From: Mycoplana dimorpha
Lineage (GTDB): Bacteria; Pseudomonadota; Alphaproteobacteria; Rhizobiales; Rhizobiaceae
Assembly: GCF_003046475.1 (NCBI RefSeq)
Contig: NZ_PZZZ01000004.1
Location: 409,195-473,194, forward strand
DNA length: 64,000 nt
Direction of reading: 5' to 3'
The notes beneath the pieces were generated by a model. That model had not been told where the DNA came from and searched no databases. It saw only the letters and a program-made list of their open reading frames with translations. Both the position numbers and the translations under genes were made by a program. Shown in pieces: positions 10,826 through 20,127 of the stretch; positions within the stretch are counted from its first letter, which is position 1, and each line of letters begins with the position of its first letter.

Positions 10826-10842
10826 GCTCCCCTGCCCTTCAT

Positions 10843-10874
10843 CAGATCGCCTGATAAAGGCCTCACGCGATCTG
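10843..10874. repeat. Intergenic palindrome, copy 1 (CAGATCGC...GCGATCTG)
   Basis: An 8-bp inverted repeat (10843-10850 and 10867-10874) upstream of the MFS gene. On the minus strand its left flank reads AGCAGATCGCGTGAGGCCT, nearly identical to the plus-strand sequence at 12671-12689, so the two form a small dispersed family of palindromes within this window. Confidence 0.6.
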
Positions 10875-10932
10875 CTTCAAGTTGATGATCTGTCCCGTCC
10901 CGCAATCGCAGCGCGCCTGCGGGCCAGGGGCA

Positions 10933-11415
10933 TCAGGATTTCTTCTCGCCCCGCACCTGCCGGGCGATGCGGTCGAGCACCGCGTTGACGAGCTTCGGCT
11001 CCTCGTCCTCGAAGAACGCCTTGGCGATCTCGACATATTCCGTGACGATCACCGCCACGGGCACGTCCTTGCGCTCGAGAAGTTCGAAGGTGCCGGCGCG
11101 CAGGATGGCGCGCACGGTGGAATCGAGGCGCGATAGCGCCCAGTCGTCCTGCAGCGCCCCGCCTATCAGCGGATCGAGCTTGCGCTGGTCGCGCACGACC
11201 CCCGAAACGATCGAGCGGAACCAAGACGCGTCGGCCTTGAGATAGGTCTCCCCGTCGACTTCCTGGCCGAGGCGATGCGCCTCGAACTCGGCGACGATCT
11301 CCAGCACGCCGGTGCCGCCGATGTCCATCTGGTAGAGTGCCTGCACGGCGGCAAGGCGCGCAGCACCCCGCTGGTTCGCCTGTTTTGGAGGCTGCCCGAA
11401 TTTGTCCTTGGTCAC
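10933..11415 (-). CDS. nusB: Transcription antitermination factor NusB
   Basis: RNA-binding partner of NusE (S10) in rRNA antitermination. The 160-residue all-helical protein shows the family motifs [15 protein letters not shown] at the N-terminus, then [17 protein letters not shown] and [31 protein letters not shown]. The GTG start at 11415 overlaps the TGA of ribH by four bases (GTGA), so ribH and nusB are translationally coupled, a widespread arrangement. Confidence 0.97.
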   Translation of the reverse strand: MTKDKFGQPPKQANQRGAARLAAVQALYQMDIGGTGVLEIVAEFEAHRLGQEVDGETYLKADASWFRSIVSGVVRDQRKLDPLIGGALQDDWALSRLDSTVRAILRAGTFELLERKDVPVAVIVTEYVEIAKAFFEDEEPKLVNAVLDRIARQVRGEKKS

Positions 11416-11873
11416 GATGCGCCGCCCAGTTGCTTCTTCACTTCGATCATTCTCAGGGCCGCACGGGCCGCAAAGCCGCCCTTGTCGCCCTCGCTGCGGC
11501 GGGCGCGCGCCCAGGCCTGGTCGTCGTTCTCGACGGTCAGGATGCCGTTGCCGATCGCCAGGCCCTCGCTGACGGTCAGGTCCATAATGGCGCGGCAGGA
11601 TTCGTTGGCGACGATGTCGAAATGATAGGTCTCACCGCGGATCACCATGCCGAGCGCGACGAAGCCGTCATATTCGATGCCGCCATAGTCCGCGCCGTCG
11701 AGCGCCATGGAGATGGCTGCCGGGATTTCCAGCGCGCCGGGCACGGTGACGACGTCATAGGTGGCACCGGCAGCGTCGAGAGCAGCCTTGGCGCCGTCGA
11801 GCAGCGCATCGGCCATATCGTCGTAAAAGCGGGCCTCGACGATGAGGAGATGAGGGGTTTCAGCATTTGCCAT
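11412..11873 (-). CDS. ribH: 6,7-dimethyl-8-ribityllumazine synthase
   Basis: Penultimate enzyme of riboflavin synthesis; forms an icosahedral or smaller oligomer. The 153-residue sequence shows the family motifs [50 protein letters not shown] with the catalytic His, and [21 protein letters not shown]. It is followed by nusB with a 4-base overlap. The rest of the rib genes lie 2 kb upstream on the same strand, separated by a cupin and a Hint gene. No FMN riboswitch is visible upstream. Confidence 0.97.
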   Translation of the reverse strand: MANAETPHLLIVEARFYDDMADALLDGAKAALDAAGATYDVVTVPGALEIPAAISMALDGADYGGIEYDGFVALGMVIRGETYHFDIVANESCRAIMDLTVSEGLAIGNGILTVENDDQAWARARRSEGDKGGFAARAALRMIEVKKQLGGAS

Positions 11874-12096
11874 GGGTCACCCGAACAATGTGTGAGAAGG
11901 CACGCGGATCGTCGCGGCAGAGGCCGCGGTCAAACCACGACGGGGCGGCGATGGCAAGGAAATTCGGCTCGTGAGGGCCGATTTTGGCGGAGGGGCGACT
12001 TTACGTCGCCCCTGAAGTCGGCAACCCTGTCGGCCAGGATTCAAGTTCTCGTCGCAAGCCCCTCGGCCTCGCCGCCGTCCTCAAGGAGACCGGATC

Positions 12097-12600
12097 ATGA
12101 CCGCAGCAGCAAGCCCCGTCATCAATCCGCATGCCCTCGAACTCGACCATTGGACCAAGGGAGACATGTACGAATCCCGAGACGCATCCTTCGGGCGGTT
12201 GCTGGGCCTGAAGGACCTCGGCATCGGCTACAGCGAGGTGCCGCCGGGCAAGTCCGGGTGCCCGTTCCACAATCACCACGTCGAGGATGAACTCTTCGTC
12301 ATTCTGGAGGGAACCGGCACCTACCGACTTGGCGAAAGCCGCTACGAGGTCGGCCCGGGCGACGTACTCGGCGCGCCGGCCGGCGGTCCGGAGACGGCGC
12401 ACCATCTGATCAACACCGGCAGCGTGCCGCTCAGATACCTGTCGATCTCGACGATGGCGGCAACCGAGATCTGCGAATATCCGGATTCCGGCAAGTTCCT
12501 CGCCAAGACTCGCCCCGAGGCAGGCGGTCGAGCCTCGTTCCGCTTCGTCGGCAGGCCCGACAGCGCCGTCGACTACTGGGAGGGCGAGCCGGGGGCTTGA
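12097..12600 (+). CDS. Cupin domain-containing protein
   Basis: A 167-residue single cupin. Metal-binding motif 1 is visible as PFHNHHVEDELFVILEGTGTY (His, His, Glu) and motif 2 as PETAHHLINTGSVPLRYLSIS. The shape resembles small cupins annotated as mannose-6-phosphate isomerase-like or unknown-substrate cupins. The ATG at 12097 follows GGAG. It points against the surrounding rib operon and lies between ribH and the Hint gene, so it is an insertion relative to the usual ribE-ribH order. Substrate unknown. Confidence 0.88.
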   Translation: MTAAASPVINPHALELDHWTKGDMYESRDASFGRLLGLKDLGIGYSEVPPGKSGCPFHNHHVEDELFVILEGTGTYRLGESRYEVGPGDVLGAPAGGPETAHHLINTGSVPLRYLSISTMAATEICEYPDSGKFLAKTRPEAGGRASFRFVGRPDSAVDYWEGEPGA

Positions 12601-12668
12601 CAACAGCCAATGCAGTTCTCCGGAAACCTGCAGCGGTTTCGGGAAAAAACATGCGTCAGACAAAAGGA

Positions 12669-12708
12669 AAAGCAGATCGCGTGAAGCCTGTCTCGCGCGA
12701 TCTGCTTT
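12669..12708. repeat. Perfect 13-bp palindrome, copy 2; candidate terminator after the cupin gene
   Basis: AAAGCAGATCGCG (12669-12681) pairs perfectly with CGCGATCTGCTTT (12696-12708) around a 14-base loop. It lies between the convergent cupin and Hint genes and could end transcription of both, although the U tract is only three bases. The left arm and loop start are shared with the element at 10843-10874. Confidence 0.65.
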
Positions 12709-12748
12709 CGAAACAGTACGACCTGCCGATGCTACGGGCCGCGCCCGA

Positions 12749-13600
12749 TCAACGCGACGCTTCCAGTGCGCGCGCCGCCAGCCGCTCCCGGGCATCGGCG
12801 ATCGGGTCACGGGGGCTCCTGAAGGGATGAGCCGCGATGTCCAGCAACGCTTTGAGATGGTCACGTCCCCCGTAGCAATTCAGGCGGGGTGCGAACGACG
12901 CCATCGCCACCCGGGAAGCCGAGGGCAGGAGTTGCTCGAGTTCGGCAAAGTTCGAAAAGAGTTCGTGATTGCCGTTCACCATCCGGAACGTCTCGACGGG
13001 TAGCCCTTCCGCGAAGATTACGTCATGGGTATCGAGCAGGATGTTGAAGTACTCGATCGTGTCGGCATCCGGCGCTGTCGGAGCGATCGAGCGATCGTTG
13101 ACGAGGTACCTCGCCTCGATCAGCGCACCATCCAGGTAAAGCGCATGGCCGCCGGAAATGTAGAGGTCCCGATGCGGCGTTTGTCCGTCTACGGAATGCC
13201 GGGCGACGCGGATTGGCGCGATATTCGGGTGCCAGGTCGGCCCGGTAAGCGTATAGGCCCGCCGTCCGACCCACCTGACCAGCCTTGTCCCACCGTCAAC
13301 GGTTCGAACAAGGTCACCGGCGCGGATGTCCTCGATCGGTACTTCGCCTTTGCTTGTCAGGATCGAAGTACCGGCAAGGAAGCAGGCTCCCTGAGGATCC
13401 TTTCCTCCGCCGGTTCCTCCGCCGGTTCCTCCCGGGTTTCTTCCCCAGTTTCGGCCCCACGCATGTGCCATGGAGCTCGGAAGGATCGAGGACGCGATAA
13501 CGCCCAATCCCGCGATCCTGGCGCCGGTGGCGGCAGCGAGCCCGAGGAAGTGGCGCCGTGCCCTGTTGAGATTGGAGGGATGCTTTTCGTGTGAAGACAT
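12749..13600 (-). CDS. Tat-exported Hint (Hedgehog/intein) domain protein
   Basis: A 283-residue protein. The N-terminus carries a twin-arginine type signal (NRARRHFLGLAAATGARIAG, cleavage probably after SSMAHA at about residue 47). A glycine-rich linker follows (GTGGGTGGGK, residues 58-67), then a Hint-like domain starting at Cys73 (CFLAGTSILTSKGEVPIEDI, DLVRTVDGGTRLVRWVG, SGGHALYLDG). Hint domains in the intein and hedgehog families carry out self-processing at such a cysteine; whether this one cleaves is unknown. The ATG at 13600 follows GGGAGAAAG. It sits between ribE and ribH, outside their usual operon. Confidence 0.85.
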   Translation of the reverse strand: MSSHEKHPSNLNRARRHFLGLAAATGARIAGLGVIASSILPSSMAHAWGRNWGRNPGGTGGGTGGGKDPQGACFLAGTSILTSKGEVPIEDIRAGDLVRTVDGGTRLVRWVGRRAYTLTGPTWHPNIAPIRVARHSVDGQTPHRDLYISGGHALYLDGALIEARYLVNDRSIAPTAPDADTIEYFNILLDTHDVIFAEGLPVETFRMVNGNHELFSNFAELEQLLPSASRVAMASFAPRLNCYGGRDHLKALLDIAAHPFRSPRDPIADARERLAARALEASR

Positions 13601-13882
13601 GACTTTCTCCCTGCCCCAGTTGCGGCGTTCCCCGTCAAAATCTATTGTCAAACCTTTCACACATTAAAGGAATACGGATGTTCGGATTGTATGCGGCGGT
13701 GAACATACCACGTCAGCCGCAGGCGCCTCTCCGTCCGGATAGGCCCACTTTACCTCCGAAGATTGCAAACGTTGGTGCGCGACCATAAACGCGCTGGTGG
13801 CATCGAGCGCGAATGGCGGGTGCTTGCCTGGAAAGAAATGAACGCGCCACAAGTGTGCACGCCTGGCCAATGGCCGCGAGGC

Positions 13883-14503
13883 CTACTCCGGCTTGGGCGC
13901 CGGGAATTCCGCCAGCCGTGCCGCGTAGCGCGCCATCGTGTCGACCTCGAAATTGACGAAATCGCCGGCCTTGCGCTCGCCCCAAGTCGTCACCTCCAGC
14001 GTGTGCCGGATCAGGAGCACGTCGAAGACGGCGCCGTTGACCGCATTGACCGTCAGCGAGGTGCCGTCCAGCGCTACCGAGCCCTTCGGGGCGACGAACC
14101 GCTCGAGCCCGGCGGGTGCCCGCAGCGTGAAGCGCGTCGCGTCGCCCTCGGCCGCGACCTGCAGAACCTCCGCCCTGCCGTCGACATGGCCGGAGACGAG
14201 GTGGCCGCCGAGTTCGTCGCCGATCTTCAGCGAGCGCTCGAGATTGATGCGGGTCCCGGGCCGCCAGCTGCCGATCGTCGTCAGCCGCAACGCCTCCTCC
14301 CACGCCTCCACCTCGAACCAGCGCTCGTTGGAGCCGGCCTCCGGAAGCGCCGTCACCGTCAGGCACGTGCCGGAATGGGCGATGGAGGCGCCCAGGTCGA
14401 TGGTCGCCGGGTCATAGGCCGTCCGCACCCGCAGCCGCACGCCCTCGTTCATGGGCTCGACCCGCTCGAGCGTGCCGATGTCGGTTACAATGCCGGTAAA
14501 CAT
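13883..14503 (-). CDS. ribE: Riboflavin synthase (alpha chain)
   Basis: Dismutates two 6,7-dimethyl-8-ribityllumazine molecules to riboflavin. The 206-residue protein has the diagnostic start MFTGIVTDIGTLE and the two tandem lumazine-binding barrels (SIAHSGTCLTV in the first, GSVALDGTSLTVN in the second; LGGHLVSGHVDG between them). Its ATG lies 19 bases inside the 3' end of ribD, so the two are coupled. The product naming follows the bacterial ribE (ribC) convention. Confidence 0.96.
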   Translation of the reverse strand: MFTGIVTDIGTLERVEPMNEGVRLRVRTAYDPATIDLGASIAHSGTCLTVTALPEAGSNERWFEVEAWEEALRLTTIGSWRPGTRINLERSLKIGDELGGHLVSGHVDGRAEVLQVAAEGDATRFTLRAPAGLERFVAPKGSVALDGTSLTVNAVNGAVFDVLLIRHTLEVTTWGERKAGDFVNFEVDTMARYAARLAEFPAPKPE

Positions 14504-15609
14504 GCGTCGTCTCTCTCATATTCTTCAAACAGGTCCGCGCCGAAGCGCATCGTGCGCCGGCGCGTGAAGCCGGCCGGCATGACGTCGGACACAAATGGGG
14601 AGGCAACGCCGTCCTCGCCAATTGGCGCGGCGCCGGTGTAGAGATGGATGCGGTCGACCAGCCCCGCGTCGAGAAAGCTCTGCGCCACAGACGCTCCCCC
14701 TTCGACGAGCAGCGAGGAGATCCCGCGCGAGGCGAGGCCCTGCAGCAGTTCCGGCAGCCGACGCGGGTCGCACTGCAAGACCTCGACCCCGGCCGCGTCC
14801 AGCGCGGCGCGGCGCGCCTCGAACGCCGCGTCGGCGGCGTCTTCCGACGCCGGCTCGCCTGCAATGTCGATCACCGGTACCGCGCGAGCCGACCGGGCGA
14901 GCTTTCCGGACAAAGGCAGCCGCAGGTCGCGATCGAGCACGATGCGCACCGGCGACCGCTCTTCGAGGCCCGGAAGGCGGCAGGTAAGCTCCGGATCGTC
15001 CGCCCTGGCCGTACCGATTCCGACGAGGATCGCATCGCTTTCCGCCCGCAGGGCATGCACCTGCCGGCGCGCCACCGGACCGGTCACGGCGACCTGCCCG
15101 GCGCCAAGACGCCCAACCATGCCGTCGGATGATACCGCAAGCTTCAGGGTCACATACGGGCGGTTGTTCACTTGCCGCATGAGGTAGGCGGCAAGTGCCC
15201 TGCGCCCTTCCGCCTCCAGCACGCCGGTGTCCACCGCGATGCCCGCCGCAAGCAGCATCTCGATCCCCCGGCCCGCCACCCGCTCGTCCGGGTCGGTGAC
15301 GGAAATCACCACGCGGGCGACGCCGGCGGCGATCAGCGCTTCGGCGCAAGGCGGGGTCTTGCCGTGATGGGAGCAGGGCTCGAGGCTCACGTAGGCGGTG
15401 GCGCAGCGCGCCCCCTCGCCCGCCTCGGCAAGCGCGATGCGCTCGGCATGCGGCCGGCCGCCTAAGGCGGTGACGCCGGTCGCAAGCACGATGCCGTCCC
15501 TGACGATGATACAGCCGACGGAGGGATTGGTCGCGGTGCGGCCGAGATTGCGCAGGCTCAGCCGGATCGCGGCGGCCATGAAGCGTTCGTCTTCCGCCGC
15601 GCCGGCCAT
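14485..15609 (-). CDS. ribD: Bifunctional riboflavin biosynthesis deaminase/reductase RibD
   Basis: Performs the deamination and side-chain reduction steps of riboflavin synthesis. The 374-residue protein has an N-terminal cytidine-deaminase-like domain (about 1-150) with the zinc motif GGRPHAERIAL and SLEPCSHHGKTPPCAEALI. A C-terminal reductase domain of the DHFR fold follows (VTLKLAVSSDGMV, SDAILVGIGTARADDP, SSLLVEGGASVAQSFLDAGLVD). It starts 4 bases after nrdR ends and overlaps ribE, giving the compact run glyA-nrdR-ribD-ribE. Confidence 0.97.
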   Translation of the reverse strand: MAGAAEDERFMAAAIRLSLRNLGRTATNPSVGCIIVRDGIVLATGVTALGGRPHAERIALAEAGEGARCATAYVSLEPCSHHGKTPPCAEALIAAGVARVVISVTDPDERVAGRGIEMLLAAGIAVDTGVLEAEGRRALAAYLMRQVNNRPYVTLKLAVSSDGMVGRLGAGQVAVTGPVARRQVHALRAESDAILVGIGTARADDPELTCRLPGLEERSPVRIVLDRDLRLPLSGKLARSARAVPVIDIAGEPASEDAADAAFEARRAALDAAGVEVLQCDPRRLPELLQGLASRGISSLLVEGGASVAQSFLDAGLVDRIHLYTGAAPIGEDGVASPFVSDVMPAGFTRRRTMRFGADLFEEYERDDACLPAL

Positions 15610-15612
15610 GGT

Positions 15613-16092
15613 TCAGCCCTCATCGCCGGGGTCGCGGGCGATCTTGGCGGCGACCTCGGAAAGCGTCTTCTCGAAGTCGTCGACATGCGAGAAGTCGCGG
15701 TAGACGGAAGCGTAGCGGACGAAGGCGACGTCATCCAGCGCCTTCAGCGCCTCGAGCACCTGCAATCCGATCTGCTCCGACGAGATTTCCGTCTCGCCGG
15801 AGCTTTCGAGGCGACGGACGATGCCGGAGACCGCACGCTCGATGCGATCGCGGTCGACGGGCCGCTTGCGCAGCGCGATCTCGAACGATTTCATCAGCTT
15901 GTCGCGGTCGAAGGGGGCCTTGCGGCCCGTCTTCTTCAGCACCATCAGTTCGCGAAGCTGCACCCTTTCGAACGTCGTGAAGCGCCCGCCGCAATCCGGG
16001 CAGATGCGGCGGCGGCGGATCGCGGTCCCGTCCTCGGCCGGACGGGAATCCTTCACCTGCGTGTCTTCCGAAGCGCAATAGGGGCAGCGCAC
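15613..16092 (-). CDS. nrdR: Transcriptional repressor NrdR
   Basis: Represses ribonucleotide reductase genes in response to nucleotide binding. The 159-residue protein has the zinc ribbon MRCPYC...ICPDCGGRF (Cys3, Cys6, Cys31, Cys34) and then the ATP-cone ([31 protein letters not shown]). The conserved end [17 protein letters not shown] is present. It lies 10 bases downstream of glyA and 4 bases upstream of ribD. Confidence 0.97.
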   Translation of the reverse strand: MRCPYCASEDTQVKDSRPAEDGTAIRRRRICPDCGGRFTTFERVQLRELMVLKKTGRKAPFDRDKLMKSFEIALRKRPVDRDRIERAVSGIVRRLESSGETEISSEQIGLQVLEALKALDDVAFVRYASVYRDFSHVDDFEKTLSEVAAKIARDPGDEG

Positions 16093-16101
16093 AGCTACTC
16101 C

Positions 16102-17400
16102 TTACATGTAGGGGTACATGGGGAAGCGGTTGGTCAGCGCGACGACCTTCTCGCGCACCGCGGCTTCGACGGCCGCATTGCCCTCGTCGGAGTTGGCGGC
16201 CTTCAGCCCGTCGAGAAGCTCGACGATGAGGTTGCCGATCTCCTTGAACTCGGCTTCCTTGAAGCCGCGGGTCGTGCCGGCCGGCGTGCCGAGGCGGACG
16301 CCCGAGGTGACGAAGGGCTTTTCCGGGTCGAAGGGAATGCCATTCTTGTTGCAGGTGATGTAGCCGCGGCCGAGCGCCGCCTCGGCGCGCTTGCCGGTGG
16401 CGTTCTTCTTGCGCAGGTCGACGAGCATCAGGTGGTTGTCGGTGCCGCCCGAGACGATGTCGAGGCCGCCTTCGATCAGCGTCGCGGCGAGCGCCTTGGC
16501 GTTCTTGACGATCTGCGCGGCGTAGTCCTTGAACTCCGGCTGCAGCGCCTCGCCGAAGGCCACCGCCTTGGCGGCGATGATGTGCATCAGCGGGCCGCCC
16601 TGCAGGCCGGGGAAGACGGCCGAGTTGATCTTCTTGGCGATGTCCTCGTCGTTGGTCAGCACGACGCCGCCGCGCGGCCCGCGCAGCGACTTGTGCGTGG
16701 TGGTCGTGGCGACGTGGCAGTGCGGGAACGGCGACGGGTGCTGACCACCGGCGACGAGACCGGCGATATGGGCCATGTCGACCATCAGGTAGGCGCCGAC
16801 CTCGTCGGCAATCTCGCGGAAGCGCTTCCAGTCCCAGATGCGGGAGTAGGCGGTGCCGCCGGCGATGATCAGCTTCGGCTTGTGCGTGCGGGCCTTCTCG
16901 GCCACGTCGTCCATGTCGAGCAGGTGGTCGCCCTCGCGCACGCCGTAGGAAACGACGTTGAACCACTTGCCGGACATGTTGACCGGCGAGCCGTGCGTCA
17001 GGTGACCGCCCGAGTTGAGGTCGAGCCCCATGAAGGTGTCGCCCGGCTGCAGCAGCGCCAGGAACACCGCCTGGTTCATCTGCGAGCCGGAGTTCGGCTG
17101 AACGTTGGCGAAGTTGACGCCGAACAGCTTCTTGGCGCGCTCGATGGCGAGCTCCTCGGCGATGTCGACGAACTGGCAGCCGCCATAGTAGCGCTTGCCC
17201 GGATAGCCCTCGGCATACTTGTTCGTCATGATCGAGCCCTGGGCCTCGAGCACCGCACGCGAGACGATGTTTTCGGAGGCGATCAGTTCGATCTCATGGC
17301 GCTGGCGGCCCAGTTCCTTCTCGATCGCGCCGAAGATATCCGGATCGGTGTCGGCGAGCGAGCGGGTGAAGAAGGCTTGGGTGGTTTCGGAAGGGCTCAT
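16102..17400 (-). CDS. glyA: Serine hydroxymethyltransferase
   Basis: PLP enzyme converting serine and tetrahydrofolate to glycine and methylene-tetrahydrofolate. The 432-residue length is standard. The PLP-binding lysine is Lys237 in [14 protein letters not shown]. Other signatures are [28 protein letters not shown] and [14 protein letters not shown]. The ATG at 17400 has AGGAG upstream; an alternative start at 17457 would add 19 atypical residues. First gene of the glyA-nrdR-ribD-ribE run. Confidence 0.98.
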   Translation of the reverse strand: MSPSETTQAFFTRSLADTDPDIFGAIEKELGRQRHEIELIASENIVSRAVLEAQGSIMTNKYAEGYPGKRYYGGCQFVDIAEELAIERAKKLFGVNFANVQPNSGSQMNQAVFLALLQPGDTFMGLDLNSGGHLTHGSPVNMSGKWFNVVSYGVREGDHLLDMDDVAEKARTHKPKLIIAGGTAYSRIWDWKRFREIADEVGAYLMVDMAHIAGLVAGGQHPSPFPHCHVATTTTHKSLRGPRGGVVLTNDEDIAKKINSAVFPGLQGGPLMHIIAAKAVAFGEALQPEFKDYAAQIVKNAKALAATLIEGGLDIVSGGTDNHLMLVDLRKKNATGKRAEAALGRGYITCNKNGIPFDPEKPFVTSGVRLGTPAGTTRGFKEAEFKEIGNLIVELLDGLKAANSDEGNAAVEAAVREKVVALTNRFPMYPYM

Positions 17401-17537
17401 TCTACGCTCCTGTAAGGCGGTGGCACGGTGTTTAACGTCCTCGCATGACAAGGGCAATATGGGCTATGCCGATTGCGGCATTTGGGGCGGGCCTGTTGAA
17501 CAAAAGCGACGCACGGGCTCCGCGTGCCCAAATGAAA

Positions 17538-17564
17538 GGCCGCGCAGTCTACGACTGCACGGCC
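17538..17564 (-). terminator. Terminator downstream of the L,D-transpeptidase gene
   Basis: On the minus strand GGCCGTGCAGT pairs with ACTGCGCGGCC (11 bp, one G-U) around a 5-base loop and is followed by TTTCATTT. It lies about 25 bases after the stop of the L,D-transpeptidase gene and separates it from glyA. Confidence 0.75.
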
Positions 17565-17589
17565 CGCCGTCCGTGTAAAATCGAACGCG

Positions 17590-18915
17590 CTACTGCGGCA
17601 GGGCGTCCTGCTCGATCGAGCCGGTGGACTGCTCGACGCCGAAATTCGTCTGAAGCGCCAGTTCGGCGACACCGTCGCGCTTGTAGATGTCGTCGCGGAA
17701 CTGCACGACGCGGTCCTTGGCCGACCAGGCGGTGACGTAGACGAAATAGACCGGCACCTCCTCGGCGAGACGGATCGGCGTGTTGACGCCGGACTTGATG
17801 GTCGCCTCCATCTGCTGGCGCGACCACCCGGGCGTCTCCTTCAAAAGCCAGACGGACAGGTCGCGCACGTTCTGCACGCGCACGCAGCCGGAGGATTCGA
17901 AGCGCATCAGCTTGTTGAACAGGCCCTGCTGCGGGGTGTCGTGCATGTAGACCTGATGCTCGTTGTGGAAGTTGATCTTCGTCGACGACATGGCGTTGAT
18001 CTTGCCCGGATCCTGGCGGAACATCAGGTTCGGCGCCTTGTCGGCGAACCAGTCGATCGTCTCCGGTGCCACCTCGTTGCCGCTGCCGTCGATCAGGCGG
18101 ATGTTGTTGCGCGTCAGGTAGGTCGGATCCTTGCGCATCAGCGGCACGATGTCCTTCTGGATGATCGAGCGCGGCGCGGTCCAGTACGGGTTGAGGATGA
18201 CCTCGTAGATCTTCGAGTTGAGGATCGGCGACTGCCGGTCGTACTTGCCGACGATCGCCGTGTGGCGCAACGCCACGCGATCGTTCTCCACCGCCTCGAT
18301 GTGGGCCGCCGGGATGTTCACCATCACGTAGCGACGGCCGAGGTCGCCTGACATGGCCTGGATGCGGACAAGGTTGGTCTGCAACTGGCCGAGACGAACA
18401 TCGGCCGGCACGTTCATCGCCTTCAGCGTGTATTCGCCCAGCACCCCGTCGGCCGGCAGGCCGTGGCGGGCCTGGAAGCGCTTCACGGCGCCGTCGACAT
18501 AGGAGTCGTAGGCGTTCGAGATGCCCGCCGCCCGCGGCAGGTCGCCGGAGATGATCAGGCGCTGCCGCAGCGTCTGGACGACCGCATCGCTGACGCCAAG
18601 CTCGAGCCGCTGCGAAGCGCTGACCGTCGGCCAGCCGCCGCTGGAAACGATGTTCTGGTAGTCGAAGATCGCCTGCTGGATGTGGCCTGCGGAACCGGGT
18701 CCGAAGATCGGGTTGTTGGAAATGACCGCCGTGGCCGTCCGCGAGGCCTTCGCATCGAACTGGTCGTCCCAGTTGCCGCGGCGCGGGGCATTGAGAATCT
18801 CGTCGATTGCCGTCTGTGCGGCGGCGGACCCGGCAAAGGCTGCGGCGCCGAAGGTCGCGGCGGAACGCAGGAAGGCGCGGCGTGAAAACACATCAATTCC
18901 GATCTTGCGAGACAT
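17590..18915 (-). CDS. ldtP: L,D-transpeptidase (YkuD/ErfK family) with peptidoglycan-binding domain
   Basis: Periplasmic peptidoglycan cross-linking enzyme, 441 residues. The N-terminus has a twin-arginine type signal (FSRRAFLRSAATFGAAAFAG, cleavage near residue 33). A peptidoglycan-binding-like domain (YVDGAVKRFQARHGLPADGVLGEYT, about 138-165) precedes the YkuD catalytic domain, where the nucleophile is Cys344 in SSGCVRV with His325 (YMHDTP) nearby. The ldtP name comes from Liberibacter and related rhizobia, where this enzyme neighbours and is controlled by ldtR; ldtR lies 1.2 kb away here. A small orphan ORF separates them. Confidence 0.9.
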   Translation of the reverse strand: MSRKIGIDVFSRRAFLRSAATFGAAAFAGSAAAQTAIDEILNAPRRGNWDDQFDAKASRTATAVISNNPIFGPGSAGHIQQAIFDYQNIVSSGGWPTVSASQRLELGVSDAVVQTLRQRLIISGDLPRAAGISNAYDSYVDGAVKRFQARHGLPADGVLGEYTLKAMNVPADVRLGQLQTNLVRIQAMSGDLGRRYVMVNIPAAHIEAVENDRVALRHTAIVGKYDRQSPILNSKIYEVILNPYWTAPRSIIQKDIVPLMRKDPTYLTRNNIRLIDGSGNEVAPETIDWFADKAPNLMFRQDPGKINAMSSTKINFHNEHQVYMHDTPQQGLFNKLMRFESSGCVRVQNVRDLSVWLLKETPGWSRQQMEATIKSGVNTPIRLAEEVPVYFVYVTAWSAKDRVVQFRDDIYKRDGVAELALQTNFGVEQSTGSIEQDALPQ

Positions 18916-19253
18916 CTATCCTACCAATTTCTGCTGGCCGCAAACATCGGCCACGGCCCGCTGGGATCATTGCCCCTAAAGGGGACCACATCGGACGGGA
19001 ACTATCACGAACACGGTTAACAATCGGCAACCCGCATGCGAGCGGCGCATGTCGGGCCACTTTCCCGCTGTCACAGCAATATGGCCGATTCGTGTTTTCG
19101 GGGCGGGGCGCGACATCCCTGCCCTGCCCGCTCTGACCGCCGGAATCGGAAAAACCGGACGCGCAGGGGACGCATCCGGTTTTGGGCCCCATTTTGTCAA
19201 TCTGGACGTTCATGAGTCACCGTGCATAATGCCGCCAGGTGTGGGGGAAGCGC
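18916..19253. other. Gene-free spacer upstream of the L,D-transpeptidase gene
   Basis: About 340 bases between two divergent reading directions. It should hold the promoter of the L,D-transpeptidase gene (minus strand) and, further on, that of the orphan ORF (plus strand). I see no RNA gene or clear operator in it. Confidence 0.5.
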
Positions 19254-19951
19254 ATGAACGTCAAACGAGGCTTATTCCGAATTTGGGTTGTCCTCTCCGG
19301 CCTCTGGCTATTGCTGGTCGGAGTCTTTAGCTTCGAGGATATCGTAAGCCCCTATTTCGGTTCCCGTGCCTTCTATTTTCCGAAAAATGTGACCGCAACG
19401 GCAGCAAAGGCCGAGCTCGACAAGCGTCGGTCCAGCTCATCCTGGTCAACGTATGAAATCAAAACGCCGGAGGGCTTTCTTTACACGATGCCAGGCGCCA
19501 ACAGTGAGGACGCCTACAATCGCCTACCGAAGGGCTAGTCAACGCTGTTTACGAACTGAAGCCTGTTTCGGTCGAGCGCTACACAGAGGAATATCGCCAG
19601 CTAGAAGAGGGCAAACGGAACGGCTATACCCAGCAAGTCGAAATCATTGGCCTGCCCGAAGCCGTCTTATTCGCAGCGAAGGATGTTCCGGTTGAGGAAT
19701 TGAAGCGACAAGCTGCCGAGGCATTCCGGATTGGGAGCGGCGTCAAAGCGCTGGTGACGGGCAAGAAGCGTGAAACGGCCATACAGCAGGCTTTCTTATG
19801 GACTGTTCTTCCACCTGCCGCTCTGTTCCTCTTCGGCTGGGTAATCCTCTGGATCGGCCGAGGATTTGCAACCTTTTTCGTAGCGGCCCTTGACAGCTTT
19901 ACGCCAGAAGCTCCGAAAGCAGTGCGTCGCTGCCCAGTACTCGTCCAATGA
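19254..19951 (+). pseudogene. Orphan two-TM hypothetical protein, broken by one-base frameshift
   Basis: The first frame (MNVKRGLFRIWVVLSGLWLLL..., ATG 19254) has an N-terminal membrane segment and ends at TAG 19536-19538. A frame one base back continues without a stop to 19951 (LVNAVYELKPVSVERY ... VLPPAALFLFGWVILWIGRGF) with a second membrane segment. One extra G at the AGGGC near 19532 would join them as ...YNRLPKGLVNAVYELK..., about 232 residues. Base composition is visibly lower in G+C than the neighbours, and it sits between ldtP and ldtR, suggesting acquired DNA. I do not recognise the family. Confidence 0.65.
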
Positions 19952-20127
19952 GACGCTACTCAGATCCGTCACGGGTTGCTCCCGCCAGCCAGTATGCTCG
20001 TTCCCATCGTAGACAGCTATTGCCCATGGGCACCCGCACGGGCGCAACGCAGCGTCTTCTCCCGCCACGTCACGCCCTTTCGTGCCACTTCATCAATGCT
20101 ATCATCAGCAGGGAACAGGTTAGCGAA

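Noticed and set aside
11874-12096. Possible FMN riboswitch before ribH
   Set aside because: The conserved RFN sequence pattern is not visible there or before ribE.
15685-17415. 576-codon plus-strand frame opposite nrdR and glyA
   Set aside because: Antisense shadow: it covers two well-identified genes and its sequence is Val/Gly/Arg/Asp-rich low-complexity typical of such frames.
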